Position numbers and translations under genes: made by a program | The notes under the pieces: model-generated | The model's database searches: none | The model's input: the letters and a program-made list of their open reading frames with translations, nothing else | Told to the model about the DNA's origin: nothing | NCBI RefSeq assembly: GCF_963678975.1 | Contig: NC_089281.1 | Span: 25,648,765 to 25,712,764 of the forward strand | Origin: Dysidea avara | Lineage: Eukaryota; Porifera; Demospongiae; Dictyoceratida; Dysideidae | Direction: 5' to 3' | DNA length: 64,000 bases | Shown: in pieces, positions 25,101-36,004 of the stretch | How positions within the stretch are numbered: position 1 is the stretch's first letter | Layout of the letters: the number at the start of each line of letters is the position of its first letter

Positions 25101-28100
25101 ATAAGTGTTTCACTCAATATTTGTAGAGTGACAGATTGTAAGAGATAAAGTAGCTAATATTAAATCTGTAAGTTCAACAATTTGTATAAAAGCGCACTCC
25201 ATTACCTTAGCCGTTATGTGCTAATTCAGTGACGAAAGCATTTAAGTAATATAAATGAAGCTCACACTGTAAACTTCCACATCCTTACGACTTTGGATAA
25301 GAGTGTCACGTAAGTTAAAACTTTACATTGTTTGAAAGTATGGAGCGCCTCCACATATATACTCTGATCACAAGCGCACGCATTACTGTGACAGGTGTAC
25401 CTGTATAGTTACAGGTGTACACATGATTTCAATTATTAGCATACGTACCTTATTATTGGCACTCAATTACTGTTAATGCTTCAGTTATTGGCACTTTTGC
25501 AGCAGTCACTATATTGGCAAAAGTCCCACATGTTTTACTAACCACACTGTAAAAACCTTCAACAGTGGAAATACAAATTTTAAACATGACGTTTACAATA
25601 ATTAATTCTGAAAATGTATGCAATAGCATAAACATCACTTTCATTTCACATAACAATGGAGACTATAATTACACATTAACATGTAATTTACAATACTAAG
25701 AGACTACAAATTCCTCAGATGTTCCTCAGAACAACAATCTCTGCATTTGTACCCATCTCCACAAATGCATCACACTCGGAGAAAGCGGTATGTTCTATGT
25801 CATAAATCTGAAAACAAAACACACACAACAATGGTTGTCATTATCCATTATCAAGACTCAAAGTATCCATAGTGTCATCATTTATGTTGTTTCTTGTATG
25901 CATATGGTCTAATGGCATTCCAGTCTAACGTAATCCAAAAGGTTACCTACTTTGACTGCATGGGTTGACCTACAGTGCATGCCTAACGTGACACTCCTTG
26001 CTGAGTGCTGCTGATAATTAAAAGTTTACACTAGTACTCTGTTCTAATAGACTAAGTCAATGCTCCAAGTATCCCATAAATTCTAATGTTTCACAACTAA
26101 CTAGCTATACCCTACAGTACAGTTGTACTGTATATTAGGGATCATGAAAATTTACATTTTCTCACAAAAATATCACTTAGAAATCTTTGAGACCATTTTC
26201 CACAAATCTGGTTACAATTGTGATTTATACAATCAAATATCCCAATTAAGTGTGAACTACGTATGCTGACTCATTTTTTTCCAGATGGTCAAAATTGTAT
26301 ACACATGTATGTTATACACCCTTTAACTTGGAGTTGCATAATTGTGACTATTAACTGTTGCATATACATGTATCCATACTCATGTAAATTAACATATGTA
26401 TATTCACACTTATTCATTTTCTGCAGAGTTCAAATACCAGCAGCCTCCACCTCTACCACTCAATTACGTATGTCGAGCAAAATTACTAGATGAGATTGCA
26501 AACAAACTGTGTAGCACACTCATTGATGCTAATTCATATAGTACAAGTGTGACTATAACTGGAACCGGTGGGTTTGGTAAAACAACAATAGCCACTGCAT
26601 TATGTCATCACCCTATTGTCAAGGAGAAGTTTACAGATGGGTTTGTGTTTGTGGAACTTGGACCACAGGCTACTGACCCCAGTGTTAAGCTAAGCCAATT
26701 GTACCATTTGTTAACTGGCCAATCCTTTAAACAAGGTGACGTAAATTACGCTGAACAGGAAATACAGAGGCTTACCAATGACTATTTTTGTAATCTTTTG
26801 GTGGTAATTGATGATGTCTGGTTTGTTGAAGATGCAGAGCCTATAGTAAAAGCATTTTGTAACTGTAACATAGTTATTACTAGCAGGATGAATGATAATG
26901 AGTTATACATATCTACAAAGCATACTGTCATAGTAGGTCCAATGGAAATGAGTGAAGCTATCACATTACTGACCTGTGGAGTTATTGATACAAGTCAGCT
27001 TTCACAAAGTGAAATGGATTTACTTGATGAGTTAGCTCAAGATGTCCATTTGTGGCCATTGCTTTTAGCTCTTGTGAAAGGACAATTGTCTCATAGCATT
27101 AAACAGTGTCATATGCCCTGTTATGAGGCTATTCAAAATCTTAAAGCAAGGCTTTATGATAGAGGGTTGACTGCTTTTGACAAAAACAATATTGGGAATG
27201 TTTTTAGAAGTCGCAAGTATGCAGTGAAGGTTTGCATTGAAGCTACTCTAGCTTTATTGACTGAATCATTATTACGCAGTGTCACAATATTGGTGTTGTA
27301 CACTGGTATTGGTACTTCACTACCAACCCCAGTGTTAGGGAGCTTATGGAGTGTTTCTAAGCAGGAAGCAATGAAGAGTGCTGATGCACTCTGGGCGTAT
27401 GGTCTAGTCCAGTTTACTGATGTTGCAATAAGTCCATATAACTGTTCACAGTGTTGCATAGAGGTTCATTCTGTTGTAGGTCAGTTTATTGTTGAAAATT
27501 TAGAGTGGATAAATCTCAGAGATGTGTTTGCAATATCTCATGTGTCAATGGATGATGCACTGAATAAATCCTTTGAAAAGTCCTATGGCATTAAAGATTT
27601 ATACGCAGTGTATTATAAGTCATTGCCAGAATATGTACGGTTTTTAGCAAGCGACATCGAACATTCTGGCTTGCCATATCATCTCAGGCTGATCAATAAG
27701 AGCTCAATTTGTGACCCTATTTATATTATTATAGGGTTGATTAAAGTAGAAGAGGCATTGTTAATATTACATAAGGAGAACAAGAAAATTGCTTTGTCAT
27801 CAGTTCTTGAGCAAACTAAATCACTAATGTCTGAATGCCAGAAAATTTTGAAAGACAGCCAAAAAGCAACCAGAATATTTCGTCAAACAGCTCAACGAAA
27901 CCTTCATGAAAGAGATTATGATACTTTTGTCATGAATATTGAAAACTACTGTGCAAACAGTCCACTCACACCCACTGTGCAAAAATGTATTGACTTGTTC
28001 AATGAAATCATCATGTCATGTTCTGACAGTAGTGAACTGCTCTGCTTCATTGCGGAAAAATCTGAAACTTTTCACTCATTACTACCACAATTCCATAATA

Positions 28101-28294
28101 ACTTGAAGCTTTTATCATTTGTTAAATTATCTATTAGGCTACTTAAACAAATGCACACTGCTTTACTGACTGGGTCACCCAATATAGAGATAGTTGCTAA
28201 CTATGTTACATCTGGAAAATTCCATGATGAAAGGAATTTATTGGAGGAGAAATACAACACATTAAAATCCCAAGTAAAGTTGTGTCATCAATGA
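16258..28294 (+). CDS. Multi-CARD NB-ARC (APAF1-like) protein, long form
   Basis: Ten exons join to 1160 residues: 16297-16396, 16456-16725, 17802-17960, 18306-18545, 22148-22204, 22294-22566, 23359-23412, 24239-24526, 24579-24752 and 26427-28294. Two in-frame ATGs are possible, 16258 (just after a stop) and 16297 (better context, G at -3 and +4). Numbering from 16297, CARD-like six-helix folds fill exons 2 (about 37-118), 6 (276-366) and 8 (385-480). Ser/Thr-rich linkers separate them. The last exon holds the NB-ARC ATPase: P-loop GTGGFGKTT (584-592), Walker B LLVVIDDVW (662-670), an IVITSR sensor and a winged-helix EVHSVVGQFI motif. The NB-ARC family (APAF1, CED-4) builds nucleotide-gated oligomers that recruit caspases through CARDs; this role here is inference. 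No WD40, TPR or LRR sensor follows. Every intron is phase 1. Alternative view: two adjacent genes, with an ATG at 26396 starting the second. Confidence 0.8.
19925..20010 (-). mobile_element. tRNA-derived SINE fragment
   Basis: Read on the minus strand it has GTAGCACAGTGGTTAGCAC (A-box type) and GGGTTTGAGCCCT (B-box type) at tRNA spacing. It lacks a pairing acceptor stem, so it is a SINE head rather than a tRNA gene. Confidence 0.5.
20141..20213. repeat. 38-bp tandem duplication
   Basis: Two copies of a unit beginning CCCCTAAGTCAAATGCTC, starting at 20141 and 20179, differ by about two bases. A short CCCTAACCCTAAC stretch lies just upstream (about 20113). Confidence 0.8.
20436..21201. mobile_element. 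hAT-like non-autonomous element with nested MITE
   Basis: The left end CAGTGGCGGATCTAGATGG (20436) pairs with the right end TAGATCTGCCACTG (21201), and CAGAAACCCCC lies inside each end. The left end is duplicated (20349-20411 and 20436-20505, 89-bp spacing). Inside are three tandem copies of a motif of about 25 bp (20674-20743) and a TATGTGACC MITE (20765-21008). There is no transposase frame. CAGNGGCGG ends are typical of hAT elements. Confidence 0.6.
20765..21008. mobile_element. MITE, TATGTGACC family (copy 2)
   Basis: The ends TATGTGACTGGATTT and AAATCCAGTCACATA include GGGGTCTTCCACACACAT arms shared with the copy at 14741-14981. TA flanks both ends. An open frame across it (20754-21023) is only the translated repeat. 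Confidence 0.75.
23624..23748. repeat. TG/TATG-rich microsatellite tract
   Basis: Alternating TGTG, TATG and CGTG runs lie inside intron 7 of the CARD gene. Open frames on both strands here are translated microsatellite. Confidence 0.9.
24811..24980 (+). CDS. Alternative terminal exon: CARD-only short form
   Basis: The acceptor TTTATAG at 24810 is in phase 1, matching the donor after 24752. The exon encodes 56 residues, ends TGA at 24978-24980, and AATAAA follows at 24983-24988. Spliced to the nine upstream exons it yields a 594-residue protein with three CARD-like domains and no ATPase. The NB-ARC exon acceptor at 26426 has the same phase, so the two are interchangeable. The exon itself is basic and Gln-rich and shows no domain I recognise. 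A CARD-only product would be expected to compete for CARD partners; that is inference. Confidence 0.65.
24981..26426 (+). other. Short-form 3' region / intron before NB-ARC exon
   Basis: It starts with the AATAAA signal of the short form and then has no exon I can support. The sequence is AT-rich without clear transposon ends. It ends in a pyrimidine-rich tract and TTTCTGCAG. Confidence 0.5.
26427..28294 (+). CDS. NB-ARC terminal exon
   Basis: A single 1868-base exon follows the acceptor TTTCTGCAG. Its N-terminal stretch is Pro-rich, then come the P-loop (about 26562-26588), Walker B (about 26796-26822), the winged-helix region (about 27370-27500) and about 260 residues of mainly helical sequence with no recognised repeat. 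The phase-1 start joins exon 9 cleanly. The open frame extends back through an ATG at 26396, so an independent promoter is not excluded. Confidence 0.85.
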
Positions 28295-28653
28295 TGATTA
28301 TGTTGAATCTTGCATTGACATACTTTAGTAATTTTTGTGTTCAAATTATCACAGCTACTGTACACTGTACATTTATGATTCATTTATCACATGTCATTAT
28401 TTGTATATACACGACTCTATTTACGTACTTCAGAAAAGTAATTACTCATTATTTTTATACATCCCATGTGACTTAGTTACAACTTACAACAGTTAAGTTT
28501 TATAATTTTGTAAAGGTAATTAAGTACTAACTACAGTTGTGTACAAATGGCTTACAAGATTTTAGGAATAATTATCAGTAAATATGTAGTTCAATGGGTT
28601 TAGGGAGCTCCTAACCTAGAAGAGTAAAAGGTTAAAATAATTTTGAAGATAGG

Positions 28654-28826
28654 CAGACTATTCCCAACTGATCAGTTCACCAATTTCCATCTACCAGTTC
28701 AGGGAGGTACCATTAGGACCACATGTACACAACAACTCATCACAGTTGGAGGAACATAACATGTCCATGAAGTGTACTGAGACTATTGTAGTACCAGTTG
28801 AACAGGAAACATACACAAAAGATTAA
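28654..28826 (+). pseudogene. 159-bp module, copy 1 (isolated)
   Basis: Bases 28654-28812 match 33867-34025 with a single visible difference. The block starts at CAGACTATTC, as an exon after an AG acceptor would, and its long frame ends soon after in a unique tail (stop at about 28826). The upstream exon seen at copies 2 and 3 is absent. It lies 360 bp after the NB-ARC gene. No known family is recognised. Confidence 0.6.
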
Positions 28827-29524
28827 GATATGTTTACAGTGTATTTTGTTTATTTAACCTTTGTAAGCATAGCAACCATAGCATTGTACTGTAGAACAAT
28901 TCAATTGAGAGTCTAACCCCTTTGAGCTGCATATGCTGTTTTTGCATAATCACAATGTAATGTCCACCCTGAGGTGTGTACGTATGATACCAGCACAACA
29001 ACCAGCTGCAATGCTATGTGCCTTGAAACAGCTGACATCAATATAACTTTAACACAGTCCATCCTCTGTATTTGTTGACCATATACACTTGTGAATAGTC
29101 ATTTCTGGATTTTAAATTGCCTCAGTACTATCTACAGTGTTGAAGAAATGGGTTGCCAAAGTTTCAGTTCATTATAGTGATGCAACTTTAGCACTAGACA
29201 GTAGGAAATTAAAAGCAAAGGAATAGATTATACAGTGACTATAGTGACAAAGATAGGCATTTGCCTGTATCAAAGTGCTTTTTGATAAACAGTCCTGGCA
29301 TTTAATTAAAGGCTTCACAGTGCTACTAAATATTGGGGCAGCTGCATGGCTCATGTAACAGGAGCTATAACAAAAAACGAGGGCTCAGGTGAACATTATA
29401 AACTGCCAGACTATAGTAGTTTTAAAAGTGTATGATTGAGCATTGATGAGTCTCTGGCTGCTTATAACAAAGTTGCCAATTGTAATTGTTTATGGGACAT
29501 GTAGCTAGCACTTGCTAAAGAACT

Positions 29525-29620
29525 TAATTGTCTTGACTCTTGGAAGCTTCCAACAGGGTATATTTGTAGCATTCTTTTTCTTCACAAATGAAGTTCTTCC
29601 TTGTTAGGTTCATCAAAGTA
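29525..29620 (-). pseudogene. Decayed copy of a GIT exon
   Basis: This resembles GIT exon 16 (42363-42456): both contain CTTGGAAGCTTCCAAC and a matching stretch of about 95 bp in the same orientation. In the sense of the GIT gene the frame starts Asp-Glu-Pro-Asn-Lys-Glu-Glu and then meets a stop and small indels. No other GIT exon was found beside it. Confidence 0.7.
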
Positions 29621-29824
29621 AGTTACATGTTTCTGACTCCCAGGTTTTAAGTCTTCCCACAGGTCCCTAGTGGGGTAGCATTCACAGAATAATGTAATTA
29701 TCTGTAAATTAACCTGTGGTCTGTTATCATGGGAATTAGCTTGTTGTGCAGTAAAGTGTTGAAGTAATGGGTGGTATTATTGCATATTAAACCAATTACT
29801 GCATTGTAGCAGTATAATTTATAC

Positions 29825-29940
29825 CAAAAAGCCAAGCTGTAAAAAAGGAAGCTGCCCTCTAAAAATGCCAGGGTGAAAAGTTAGGCAATCAAAGATGACA
29901 GCCAAGAAATGGCTGTAATGATGCTAATATCAATCATTTT
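29825..29940. mobile_element. Half copy of the long-arm hairpin MITE
   Basis: It follows the left arm of the element at 12514-12768 in order (AAGCCAAGCTGT, CCAGGGTGAAAA, GCCAAGAAATGGCTG, AATGATG) but the second arm is missing. Confidence 0.65.
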
Positions 29941-30604
29941 AAATGATGACAGTGTGAGCGATGGGAAAACATACTGTGTACCCTGTGTCCATGTACCTTT
30001 ATAAGTAATGAAACTGTACTTTGCTGCTATATATACTGAATATTACAGCACACTTATAGACCAGTTACATGAGCACGTGGGGTAAATATTTATGGGCCAC
30101 AATGTTAAAATGTTTGTTGTGCCACTGATGTATGGCCACAGAGTAACTACCTATGAGCACAAAATGCATTGCAATTTGGAATACGGATCAGCCACAAAAT
30201 GACATAAACCACAAATCGAAAATAGGGATGCAGTTTACATCAACCCAGCAACCCCATCCTGTCTTTAGCAATCTTTATTTGTTCACTAAATCCATTAATG
30301 GACGGAGGGAGGGTCCCTCCCTACCAAATCCATCCTTGGATACTTCACGTGGTGAAAACAAAATAAAAGATGATAATTAGATTGTATTATATACAGTACA
30401 GTAGTCACTACAGTAGTAGGATGGATCATGGAGTTTTGGGCTTTATTGGCCTTCAAAATCACCTGAAAAACAGTCCATTCAGTTTTCCTTCAAAACATAT
30501 GCATGTACAGCTGGTAGCTATTGAATAGGCATATCCAAGCCCAAAACTGCCTTCAGAGCAACCCCAAATCTTTCCACAAGTTTCTAAACAAATTCATATT
30601 TATC

Positions 30605-31122
30605 CAGGATGTGCCTAGGATTTTTCAAAGGGGGTTCCATTGGAAAGTAGATCCAGGTTGTAGAGTCTGGAGTTGTAAGTTCCCAGAAGATTTAATTTTA
30701 CAGATTGTCAAATGCCAGTAGTCTGGGTGCTAAGCACAGTAAAAGCAAACTAGTGAAGGCCACTATACATGTCTGACTTTCCTTGCAAGCTAAGTGTATA
30801 CCCATGGAATAGTGTTGCAGATTCAAGTTTTCACACTAACCAACTGTAGAATATTGTTACATGTGGTGACTGTTCTATTAGAGTTTTATCACTGATTGCT
30901 CTATTAGAGTATCTTAATCTTTTATAGCCATAATATTGTTTTGGGGAGTTACTTGGGGATGGAGGCTGTGCCCCCACAGATTATCACTGTAATGATGTAG
31001 ACTGATGTACTCATCCTGATTTTGCGTTTGCCAACAGCAGCAGCAGCACAGTTTTTCTTGCTACTGACAATTTCAGCAGGGGTTTCCTGAAACCCCTGGA
31101 AACCCCCCTTGGCATGTCCCTG
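30605..31122. mobile_element. hAT-like element containing the dispersed 20-bp motif
   Basis: The ends CAGGATGTGCCTAGG and GGCATGTCCCTG are imperfect inverted copies, with GGGGGTTCC / GGAAACCCCCC inside. Two motif copies (30867-30884 and 30893-30912) lie in the interior. No target duplication or coding frame is evident. Confidence 0.45.
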
Positions 31123-31296
31123 TTAATAACTAAATTTTCTACTAACTGACTGACTAACTAATTGCACTTTTTCAGGGGCATGCATTCAGATGCAAAATCA
31201 ATTTTATAGCATGCTTGTCACCATTCTTTCTTTTGATATGATATGAACAGGTTCATTAGTTGTAATTATGTTAAACAAACAAACAAATAGAAGGAA

Positions 31297-31475
31297 AAAT
31301 TATGGATCAAAGTAGTGAAACAAGGGAATAGCAAGAGAGGCTGTCTATCTATATAGCATAGATAATAATACTTGCAGATATATTCAATCCCTACTGAATT
31401 CAGTCATGGTTTGAATATTGTTTCACTACTTTTTTGCTATTACTACTTTTTCAGGCTTTGATCCCTAAAATTTCT
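31297..31475. repeat. Inverted repeat, GGATCAAAG family
   Basis: The arms GGATCAAAGTAGTGAAACAA and its inverse (about 31306-31340 and 31425-31475) are separated by about 90 bp. A related hairpin with GGGATCAAAGGGAGG lies at 34930-35070. Confidence 0.5.
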
Positions 31476-31973
31476 ATTTTGTTTCTTTCTACTTGTATTA
31501 TATATATCGGTACCATACTTAGTACATTGCAGATTAATATATCAAGCAAATAAGACTACACCGTGGCTGTTTTATTTTTCATTGATATATGAAACCATCA
31601 TTCACACAAAACCATTGGTTCAATTCCTTGACAGCTCAGCATATTCTGGGATATTATCACTTAGGTTAGATACTTGCTAAATACCTTCAGAAGTACGCTG
31701 GTACCAGTAGTACACTGGATACCATACCCATTACAACATGGTTAGATACAGAATATTCCAATGCTTTGCACTGTTAGTAAAGCTGTAATATACAAAGTTC
31801 AACACAAATTAAAGTTATCAGGAAGGAGACTGAACTCATATTATGGGACACATTTGGCCATACCTCAGTATCATCAAGTATTACTCAGCATAACCACTAA
31901 CCTGAAGGAGTTAAGATGGTTACATTAGCAGTAACAACAGCTGCTGGTCCAGCATTGTTTATAGCCAACTAGA

Positions 31974-32379
31974 CACCAGCCTATTATGCTTTTAATTTAG
32001 CCTATTATGCTATGCTGCAGTGCTCAAAAATTTTGCCTATTATGCTCATAATTATGCTCAAAATTTTTGCCACAGTTCCAATGTTTTGTTACTTCTATGG
32101 ATAATGAAAAACTTTGGCTATGGACAACCGATTAAATGTAAAAAGTACTCGTGCATTAAGAATTTGGCTGCACTGTGAACTATAACAACAGTTATGTCAG
32201 ATAACTACTTAATGCCATATCAGTGGCATCAACTGTTCTAGTATTGTAAGTCAACCTTTTTCTGTGGCATGCATTTTTGCTTACAGTATGACAATTATTC
32301 TGCCTATTATGCTAGCATTATGCTTGATGCTTTCAGGCACCTATTATGCTCAAAATTATGCCAGCATAATAGGCTGGTG
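31974..32379. mobile_element. CCTATTATGC MITE with internal sub-repeats
   Basis: The 17-bp ends CACCAGCCTATTATGCT and its inverse bound a 406-bp element in which CCTATTATGCT recurs at least five times. A partial copy is at 11226-11260. There is no coding capacity. Confidence 0.65.
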
Positions 32380-32424
32380 CTAACGCTGTCACCGGTTCTA
32401 TTATTATCAAGATCACTTCTGTAT

Positions 32425-33212
32425 AAAATTTCCCATGATATGTAACTACATTTGTACAAAAATGCAAATAATAAATCAAACCTTAACCACAGCAAGGTTC
32501 CTAATACCAAGAGTTCATAATATAAAAAGAGAGGAGAGTGTCCTACTGCAGTATAGCCTGTATAAACGCCTATCTCGAAGTTATGATGCAATACCTATAG
32601 TCACTTTCAATGTGTTAGTTGGTCAGGCATGCACTCAGCATTAAGTTTCAATAACCATTGTAGTTATGGCTTCAATAAGCAGTCCATTGATGGCATTGTC
32701 AACACTCCTTAACACTTTACGTGTTGACATGATATCCTAAAGAAATCAAAGTTTTACTGTATTACTTCGAGATGAGATACACATTTATACAGGCTATACT
32801 GTAGTAGGACACTCTCCTCTCTTTTTATATTATGAACTCATGCTAATACAAGTACATACAAGGACTTCTGTGGTTTTATTATCTATGGTAACCCTATGGC
32901 CAGGGCTATGGCTATGGCCAGTACTGGCTATGGTACTGGCTATGGCTATGGCTATATAAAACCACACAAGCCAGTCTATGGTTTATTGTGGTTTTATAAG
33001 CCAGTACTTATGTGGTTTTATTATCTATGGTTACCATAGATAATTATCTATGGTTACTATCTATGGTAACCATAGATAATAAAACCACATAAGTCCTTAT
33101 ATGTACTTTTGTCAGTTTGTATTAGGAACCTTGCTGTAGTTAAAGTTTGATTCTTGTTTGATTATTTGCATTTTTGTACAAATGTAGTTACATATCATGG
33201 GAAATTTTATAC
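32425..33212. mobile_element. Multi-level foldback element
   Basis: The arms 32425-32507 and about 33119-33212 are inverted copies (TTTCCCATGATATGTAACTA). Next inward, 32515-32568 pairs with 32783-32845 (GAGAGGAGAGTGTCCTACTG). A third level around 32853-33105 pairs AGTCCTT with ACCACATAAG-type arms and contains repeats of GGCTATGGC. Some arm units recur again to about 33275. There is no gene. Confidence 0.6.
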
Positions 33213-33544
33213 CAAACGTGAATCAAAACACAGTAAGGTTTCCTAATACAAACAAAAGTACATACAAGGACTTAAGCATTTCACTTATTCACATGATATA
33301 AAATACTGAACTGCTCCATGCACAGCATCATTTGAATAGCCTAAAAGTGTAGTCACAGTTGATAGATTTTTGCAGTCAAGTTGCATATGGAGTCTGTGAA
33401 GGTATGTTGCAAATATACTTATCTCCTGTACATTATCAATGCAGTGCACTGCAAAGGACATTATCATTAGCAACTACCTTGCATGCATGGTCAAGTACAA
33501 GAAGCTTGATATAAGTACATGCAACTAATTGCATTGTGCATTAG

Positions 33545-33620
33545 AATAGACATTGGGTGGCCTGCAGTTCGAATCCTGGGGTAGGAGGGATTTTTTCCTT
33601 TCTTTGGCCCTTTTCTGTTT
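33545..33620 (+). mobile_element. tRNA-like B-box fragment
   Basis: CAGTTCGAATCCTGGGG resembles a polymerase III B-box and is followed by TTTTTTCC. No convincing A-box lies upstream. Probably a truncated SINE. Confidence 0.35.
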
Positions 33621-33835
33621 CACCTTACTGTTAGCTAGGTTAAGTAATCATTTAAAGTCTCCAGTTCTTGTTAGGTTAGGTAATCCTAAGGCTGCAGCAC
33701 ATGTTGCTGTCAGACCTTCAGTGCCGGTCACTGTAAAGTGTTAATAACAATAATATAATATGTAAATGGTTATATGATTTTGTTCTATTATTATTTTATT
33801 TGCAGTGGTGAAAGTAAGAATCTTTAATATAGTTA

Positions 33836-34156
33836 ATGGCAACAAAAAGTATTCCATTACAAGTTCCAGACTATTCCCAACTGATCAGTTCACCAATTTC
33901 CATTTACCAGTTCAGGGAGGTACCATTAGGACCACATGTACACAACAACTCATCACAGTTGGAGGAACATAACATGTCCATGAAGTGTACTGAGACTATT
34001 GTAGTACCAGTTGAACAGGAAACATGTTCAATAGGAGAATTAGTGACCGGGAAAGACAGATACATTAACACTTTATCTTCACACTGTGAACTAGTTACAA
34101 CTATACGACTGTATAGCACATGTTGTTTGTGCTGCAAGGGAAGGAAGAAACAGTAA
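33836..34156 (+). CDS. 106-aa open frame, module copy 2 (contiguous form)
   Basis: A complete frame starts with ATG at 33836 and runs 106 codons. It fuses a 29-bp leader (CAACAAAAAGTATTCCATTA and following) to the 159-bp module, then a unique Cys/Lys-rich tail ending in GRKKQ. At copy 3 the same leader and module are about 230 bp apart, so this copy looks processed or deletion-fused. No domain, signal peptide or family is recognised. A second, shorter frame across the module is also open, so the coding frame is not certain. Confidence 0.35.
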   Translation: MATKSIPLQVPDYSQLISSPISIYQFREVPLGPHVHNNSSQLEEHNMSMKCTETIVVPVEQETCSIGELVTGKDRYINTLSSHCELVTTIRLYSTCCLCCKGRKKQ

Positions 34157-34159
34157 CTG

Positions 34160-36004
34160 TGGTTACTTCAACCATCAACTCTGCATCCACAAGGCACATT
34201 TTAAAATTAAAATTGTGGTCACCTATTGTGATAGATAATTAAATTGTGGTCACTGTTCCTATAATATATGTAGTCACTCTATGACATACGTATGGCTAAA
34301 GTTTGGCAATATAAAAAGTGCACGGAAAACAACACGTGATGTTAAAGAACGTATATCACAGCAAAGGAAATATTGGCACTACACACATTATAAATTTATT
34401 ATATAGCTCAAATGAATGTGCACACTATCTATTAAAGCAATGTGACTATTCTGCTTCATTTTCAGCTTTGCTCCACCTGTTATACAAAATGAAGAACAGT
34501 AGCTACAAGAAGCACCTCTGCAATCAATCCAGTGGGCTAGCAGTGCTACATGGTAGTAGAGAATAATATGAGAACACAAAGAACACAACTCAGGATGAAG
34601 TGTAACAAGTTATGTTCGGCTGAAAACACAATAAGACAATCATAAGCAGAAAATTCATAGAAACTTGTTGGAAGCATTTATACGGTTGCTCTGAAGACAC
34701 ATTATTTTGGGTTTGATTGTATACTGCCAATTGCAAACTGTCATGTAGGAAAAATGAAACCAGTTTTTCAGATGATACTTTCATGGAAGCTGTTTTATAG
34801 CCAAGACATCAACTTCTAATTGCAAAAGACACACTCCTATATCATGGCCAATCCACTCACAGACTGATTTTCTATTTATTTGTATTAGCGAATTGTCAGT
34901 AGTAAAAAAATTTGGAATTTAAGTTCAATTAGGGATCAAAGGGAGGTTGAAAATGTACTAGTTAACATTTAATCCCTATGCTTCGGTCTACCCATAGGGA
35001 TTAAATGTCCACTAGTATATAGCCTGGTGACCTCCCTTGTTTCACTGCTTTTTATTTCTTTGATTTCTAATCAAACAAATTTTTTCCTTTGCTTGTTTGT
35101 TTACTTATTTTGTGACATTATGATGACTGGTAAACCCACATTAGAATGGTGCTAGGCTTATTGTTTTTGTCTGAACATGTGCCCCAACTATCAATTACTA
35201 AAAATTAATAGCAAAGTGGCAGTGCATTGCATACAAAGAATACATGAAAAGGACCTTTACAATAAATCCATAAAAACGCAGATGATTTGTAGGGAAGCCA
35301 TCACGCATGCATCAACACCATGCAAGCACGATAACAAAAAGGAGGACACAGGTAAGTCCACAAAGCTTGCATTGCAATAGGGATTCCTTCCTTTACATGT
35401 GTACTAGTGTTACAAGAAGTGAAGTAAACATTCCATAACTTAATTGTGGCACAACAGAGGAAGAATGTCAACTCAAAATTAAGACAGTACGACTCAATCC
35501 ACAATGATGTCCATGCACTAAAGCATTTAGATCAATAACCATGAGTGATGGAGAGACCGATGAAACTGTAAAGTTGATCAGTAGGAACATTACTCAAACT
35601 GTTGCACACGGTCACACTATAAGATAACTACTTGCAAGTATATCATCTTTTAGCTATAATTATATAGGTCTGATAGTTGATCACCCACTAGCTTCCCTAG
35701 GAGAATTACATACACAATATAAAGTAAATTTCTAGCTATCATAACAGTGCAGATGTGAATTATACTCACGGTAGTCGTATGAGAAACAGCAGTAAAACAC
35801 ATGTTAACTTTTATCACGCTGTAAATTCCTTGAAAAAATTAATAAATATAATTATGGCATAAAAAATATTGTGTACAACCACCACCATTCTTACTGTATA
35901 CACTAAAAGTTGGTGACAAAACTTGAAAAAAAAAACAAAAAAAAAACTACAATTACAATAAAATTCCTGAATCATTAATTTTACAAAAGCTAATTCAAAT
36001 CACA
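34160..36004. other. No gene; contains one inverted repeat
   Basis: The only structure seen is a hairpin-like repeat (34930-35070) with ATTTAATCCCTATG / CATAGGGATTAAAT arms and GATCAAAGGGAGGT ends. Small open frames here lack support. The last 200 bases form the 3' flank of the GIT gene. Confidence 0.5.
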
